Assembly: GCA_035626235.1 (NCBI GenBank)
Contig: DASPOB010000008.1
Location: forward strand, 1-44,484
Source of the DNA: DATFYP01 sp035626235
Lineage (GTDB): Archaea > Thermoproteota > Nitrososphaeria > Nitrososphaerales > Gagatemarchaeaceae
DNA: 44,484 nucleotides
Direction: 5' to 3'
Positions within the stretch are counted from its first letter, which is position 1. Each line of letters begins with the position of its first letter. The notes under the pieces were generated by a model. The model did not search any database. It was given only the letters and a program-made list of their open reading frames with translations, and was not told where the DNA came from. Positions 41,846 to 44,484 of this stretch are shown piece after piece. The translations under genes were made by a program, and so were the position numbers.

Positions 41846-42946
41846 TCAATCGAAAATCCAGACGGAGCCGTCCGAGTTCACGAGATACATCTCCTGGTTG
41901 AGCGAGTCATAGACGAAAGACGACGGCGCAGCGACGCCCCAGTCGCCACGGTATCCGCCAAGCCCTGTCATGTTGGCGACCTCGCCGCCGGTCTTCGCCT
42001 GAAGGATGGTGACGCCGAACCCCGTGGTGTTGGCGATGTACAGGTCGCCGTCGCCCGGGTCGAACCCGATGGCTGAGGGCCCGCCCCCTACGGTGAGGTT
42101 GGAGACCACCCTGTTGCTCGCGCCGTCGACGTCGTAGAGGATTTGCTGCCCCACGGCGTACAGCTGCCCGTCCGCGGCGTCATAGGTGACGGCGTAGACT
42201 CCTCGCGGAACTGAAATCCGCGCCGTCAACTCGTTTGTGACGCCCGATATCACCAGCACCTCCGCGCCTCCGCACACGTACATGTCCTGCGTAACGGGGT
42301 CGTATGCGAATCCCGAAGGCGTCCCCGTGATGTTCGCCACGTAAAGCGAAGACACGTCCCGGCCCGTAGTGGCGTTGATCGCCTCCACCGTTGCCGCTGT
42401 GGCCACGTAGAGGACCTTGTTCGAGGGGTTGTAGCCCAGGACGCCGGGATAGCCGGTCTCGGGGCTCCCCACTGGGATGCTCTTCAGGAGCTGGCCGGTG
42501 ACGGGGTCGACGACGGAGACGGTCCGGGCCGCCGACACATAGAGGTAGCCGTTGTCAGGGTCGTACAGTACATGCGACGGACCGGCATCGGTGCCCACGG
42601 TGTCCACGACGCTGTCGGACCTGCCGTCGACAACCCTCAGGACCGACCCGTTGTCGACTGGCACGTAGATGTAGCCGTTCACCGGGTCATACGCAGGCCC
42701 ATTGACGCAGCAGCCGATGCTGAACGTCTCCAGCAGACTGCCCGGCGTCCCGGACGTCGCCACCCCCGTGCTCTGCACAGTCGAGCCCGTTGCGGGCGGG
42801 CCAGTCCGCATCGTCGTAGCCGGGGCCTGCGCCCTGGTTGTCCACAGGTACAGCGAGATGCTGAGGCTTGCGAGTGCCATGACGATCGCGACTGAAACGG
42901 CCGCAGCCATAAGTTTGGTCCTGGAGGACGCCCTCCGCGCCAGCAT
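41846..42946 (-). CDS. membrane-anchored YVTN/NHL-type beta-propeller protein
   Basis: 366 residues from the chosen ATG. One N-terminal membrane helix (about 11-36), a Thr/Ser/Pro/Gly-rich linker, then a series of about 40-residue blades with repeated signatures: GPAYDPVNGYIYV, HVLYDPDNGYLYVS, GVLGYNPSNKVLYVAT, GFAYDPVTQDMYVCG, AVTYDAADGQLYAVG, AIGFDPGDGDLYIAN, FVYDSLNQEMYLVN. Seven blades fit a closed propeller displayed outside the cell. Such archaeal surface proteins are thought to mediate binding or adhesion. The start is placed by a TATA box 28 nt upstream; the frame remains open for 51 more codons upstream, which are not used in this reading. Confidence 0.82.
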   Translation of the reverse strand: MLARRASSRTKLMAAAVSVAIVMALASLSISLYLWTTRAQAPATTMRTGPPATGSTVQSTGVATSGTPGSLLETFSIGCCVNGPAYDPVNGYIYVPVDNGSVLRVVDGRSDSVVDTVGTDAGPSHVLYDPDNGYLYVSAARTVSVVDPVTGQLLKSIPVGSPETGYPGVLGYNPSNKVLYVATAATVEAINATTGRDVSSLYVANITGTPSGFAYDPVTQDMYVCGGAEVLVISGVTNELTARISVPRGVYAVTYDAADGQLYAVGQQILYDVDGASNRVVSNLTVGGGPSAIGFDPGDGDLYIANTTGFGVTILQAKTGGEVANMTGLGGYRGDWGVAAPSSFVYDSLNQEMYLVNSDGSVWIFD

Positions 42947-42969
42947 GGGTTCGACGGGGTTCGCACAAG

Positions 42970-42979
42970 CTAATATCCC
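42970..42979 (-). promoter_or_regulatory. TATA box for the beta-propeller gene
   Basis: GGGATATTAG on the minus strand, centred about 28 nt before ATG 42946. Confidence 0.5.
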
Positions 42980-43186
42980 TTCGGCCGTTTCACTTGCCTG
43001 AACGGGGTGTCGGGGGCCGTGGCTCCCCGCGCCCATGCTCCGGGGCCGGAGAGCCATAATCCTGAATTGGGGCGAGACTCTGCCACCCCGGACGCGCATC
43101 CGGATTCGGCCATGCTTTGCGGGCCGGCTGGCACGGATCCGTCATGGCCGATGAAACGAGCGATTGGAAGAATCAGGGCCACTACC

Positions 43187-43197
43187 CTTAAATAACG
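43187..43197 (+). promoter_or_regulatory. TATA box for EF-1alpha
   Basis: CTTAAATAACG, centred near 43192; predicts a leader of about 17 nt before the ATG. The 43000-43180 stretch upstream holds an inverted repeat (43039-43045 with 43086-43092) but no gene. Confidence 0.55.
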
Positions 43198-43234
43198 TGC
43201 GGCGCGGTCGTTTCACGTAATCTAGTGACGTAGC

Positions 43235-44484
43235 ATGGCAAATAAGCCACACCTGAACCTGATAATCTGCGGTCACGTGGACCACGGCAAGAGCACCTCC
43301 ATGGGACACTTCCTGTTCGACCTCGGCGTGGTTGACCAGAGGATGATCGAGGAGTTCGCGAAGGAGTCCGAGAAGACAGGCGCTGGAGACTCTTTCAAGT
43401 ACGCCTGGGTCCTCGACCAGCTCAAGGACGAGAGGGAGAGGGGGGTCACCATCGACCTCGCCTTCCAGAGGTTCGAGACTCCGAAGTTCTTCTACACTCT
43501 TATCGACGCCCCCGGCCACCGGGACTTCATCAAGAACATGATCACCGGCGCCTCCGAGGCCGACGGGGCGGTTCTGGTCGTCTCGGCCAAGAAGGGCGAG
43601 GAGGACGTAGCCCTGGGTCCCGGAGGCCAGGCCAGGGAGCACGCCTTCCTTCTCAGGACGCTGGGCGTGACCCAGCTGGTGGTATCCATCAACAAGATGG
43701 ACGACCAGACGGTGAAGTACTCCGAACAGAGGTTCAACGAGGCCAAGCAGGACGTCGAGAACCTGCTGAAGACAGTGGGCTACAACATCTCGAAGATCAA
43801 CATCGTCCCAGTCTCCGGATGGACCGGAGAGAACCTCGTCAAGAAGTCGACCAACATGCCGTGGTACAAGGGCCCCACGCTGCTGGAAGCCCTGGACCAG
43901 TTCGTCGAGCCGCCCAAGCCCATCGACAAGCCGCTCAGGCTGCCCGTCCAGGACGTCTACACGATCACGGGCGTCGGTACGGTCCCAGTGGGCCGCGTCG
44001 AGACCGGGAAGATCAAGGTTGGAGACTCGGTCATGATCATGCCCGAGGGGCTGACCGCTGAAGTGAAGTCCATCGAGACCCACCACACGGCGATGCAGGA
44101 GGCCATGGCTGGGGACAACATCGGGTTCAACCTCAGGGGGGTCGCGAAGTCCGACTTCCGCAGAGGCTCCGTCCTCGGACCCACCAACAGCCCTCCCACC
44201 ATCGCGAAGGAGTTCCAGGCGCAGATCATCGTGGTCTACCACCCGACTGCCATCGCGCCAGGGTACACCCCGGTCCTCCATGCGCACACGGCCCAGGTGG
44301 CGGCCACCATCTCGGAGATCGTCGCCAAGATCGACCCCAGGTCGGGCCAGCCGACCGAGGAGAAGCCCAAGACCATCAAGACGGGGGACTCGGCCATCGT
44401 GAAGATCACGCCTCTGAGGCCGCTGGTCCTCGAGACCTTCAAGGAGTATCCGGAGCTCGGGAGATTTGCCTTGAGAGATATGGG
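43235..44484 (+). CDS. tuf: translation elongation factor EF-1alpha (truncated by window end)
   Basis: The ATG at 43235 opens a frame that runs past the window end; 416 codons are visible of an expected 430-435. It delivers aminoacyl-tRNA to the ribosome as a GTP complex. G-motifs: GHVDHGKS (P-loop), DERERGVTIDLAF (switch I), DAPGHRDF (switch II), NKMD (guanine specificity) and VSGW (G5). Domain 2 starts around PLRLPVQDVYTITGVGTV, and domain 3 continues to the edge. It is the highly expressed form expected behind a strong TATA box. It is separated from rps7 by about 7.4 kb, and no EF-2 gene is in between. Confidence 0.97.
   Translation, partial: MANKPHLNLIICGHVDHGKSTSMGHFLFDLGVVDQRMIEEFAKESEKTGAGDSFKYAWVLDQLKDERERGVTIDLAFQRFETPKFFYTLIDAPGHRDFIKNMITGASEADGAVLVVSAKKGEEDVALGPGGQAREHAFLLRTLGVTQLVVSINKMDDQTVKYSEQRFNEAKQDVENLLKTVGYNISKINIVPVSGWTGENLVKKSTNMPWYKGPTLLEALDQFVEPPKPIDKPLRLPVQDVYTITGVGTVPVGRVETGKIKVGDSVMIMPEGLTAEVKSIETHHTAMQEAMAGDNIGFNLRGVAKSDFRRGSVLGPTNSPPTIAKEFQAQIIVVYHPTAIAPGYTPVLHAHTAQVAATISEIVAKIDPRSGQPTEEKPKTIKTGDSAIVKITPLRPLVLETFKEYPELGRFALRDM

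Noticed and set aside
43036..43095. Possible tRNA on the minus strand around the EF-1alpha upstream inverted repeat
   Set aside because: The paired ends are only about 40 nt apart and there is no T-loop or anticodon arm.
1..44484. CRISPR arrays, insertion sequences, integrases, prophage genes, rRNA genes
   Set aside because: No regular repeat-spacer pattern, transposase motif, phage structural gene or rRNA stretch was found on either strand.

Overview
The window reads as a chromosomal segment of a GC-rich archaeon (about 60% G+C by eye). The evidence is a complete archaeal/eukaryotic-type RNA polymerase operon (rpoH-rpoB-rpoA) followed by L30e, a two-KH NusA, S12 and S7; an EF-1alpha gene; F420-type and VKOR-type redox proteins; and TATA boxes about 22-30 nt in front of many start codons, which points to leaderless transcripts. 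RpoB and, more tellingly, RpoA are each a single unsplit gene. Unsplit RpoA is known for Thaumarchaeota (Nitrososphaeria) and a few neighbouring lineages, so a non-marine, high-GC thaumarchaeal relative is the best guess. No ammonia-oxidation gene is in view, and exact placement is not possible from here.

Layout. 1-6.3 kb: VKOR-like disulfide enzyme, hemerythrin-like protein, stand-alone Lrp/AsnC ligand-binding domain, the K+-uptake ATPase operon kdpABC, and a small membrane zinc-ribbon protein. 6.4-20.1 kb is accessory metabolism, mostly monocistronic: an MFS transporter/amidohydrolase pair, an alpha/beta hydrolase, an asparagine-synthetase-like protein that lacks the glutaminase cysteine, a threonine-synthase-like enzyme, a group II PLP decarboxylase, an AIM24-family protein, an F420-type luciferase-like oxidoreductase, a decayed glyoxalase-family gene, a tRNA-Leu(UAG) interrupted in its T-arm, a second MFS transporter and a small Lys-tailed protein. 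20.1-26.5 kb: a YyaL-type thioredoxin-domain protein, aconitase, branched-chain aminotransferase and a frameshifted DUF1801 gene.

26.6-35.9 kb: the RNA polymerase/ribosomal operon, with an internal promoter in front of rps12. 35.8-41.2 kb: an alpha/beta-hydrolase-fold protein without its nucleophile, then a guaB-guaA-adenosine deaminase-like operon divergent from a nucleoside phosphorylase, which together make a purine salvage/GMP synthesis module. 41.2-44.5 kb: two tiny membrane proteins, a membrane-anchored beta-propeller protein, and EF-1alpha cut by the window end.

The most notable observations are the tRNA-Leu gene whose T-arm carries a 27-nt intron, the catalytic-residue losses in three enzyme-family members (AsnB-like, S7-adjacent hydrolase, ADA-like), a KdpC lacking its central segment, and two single-base frameshifted small genes. 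No CRISPR array, insertion sequence, prophage or rRNA was seen.
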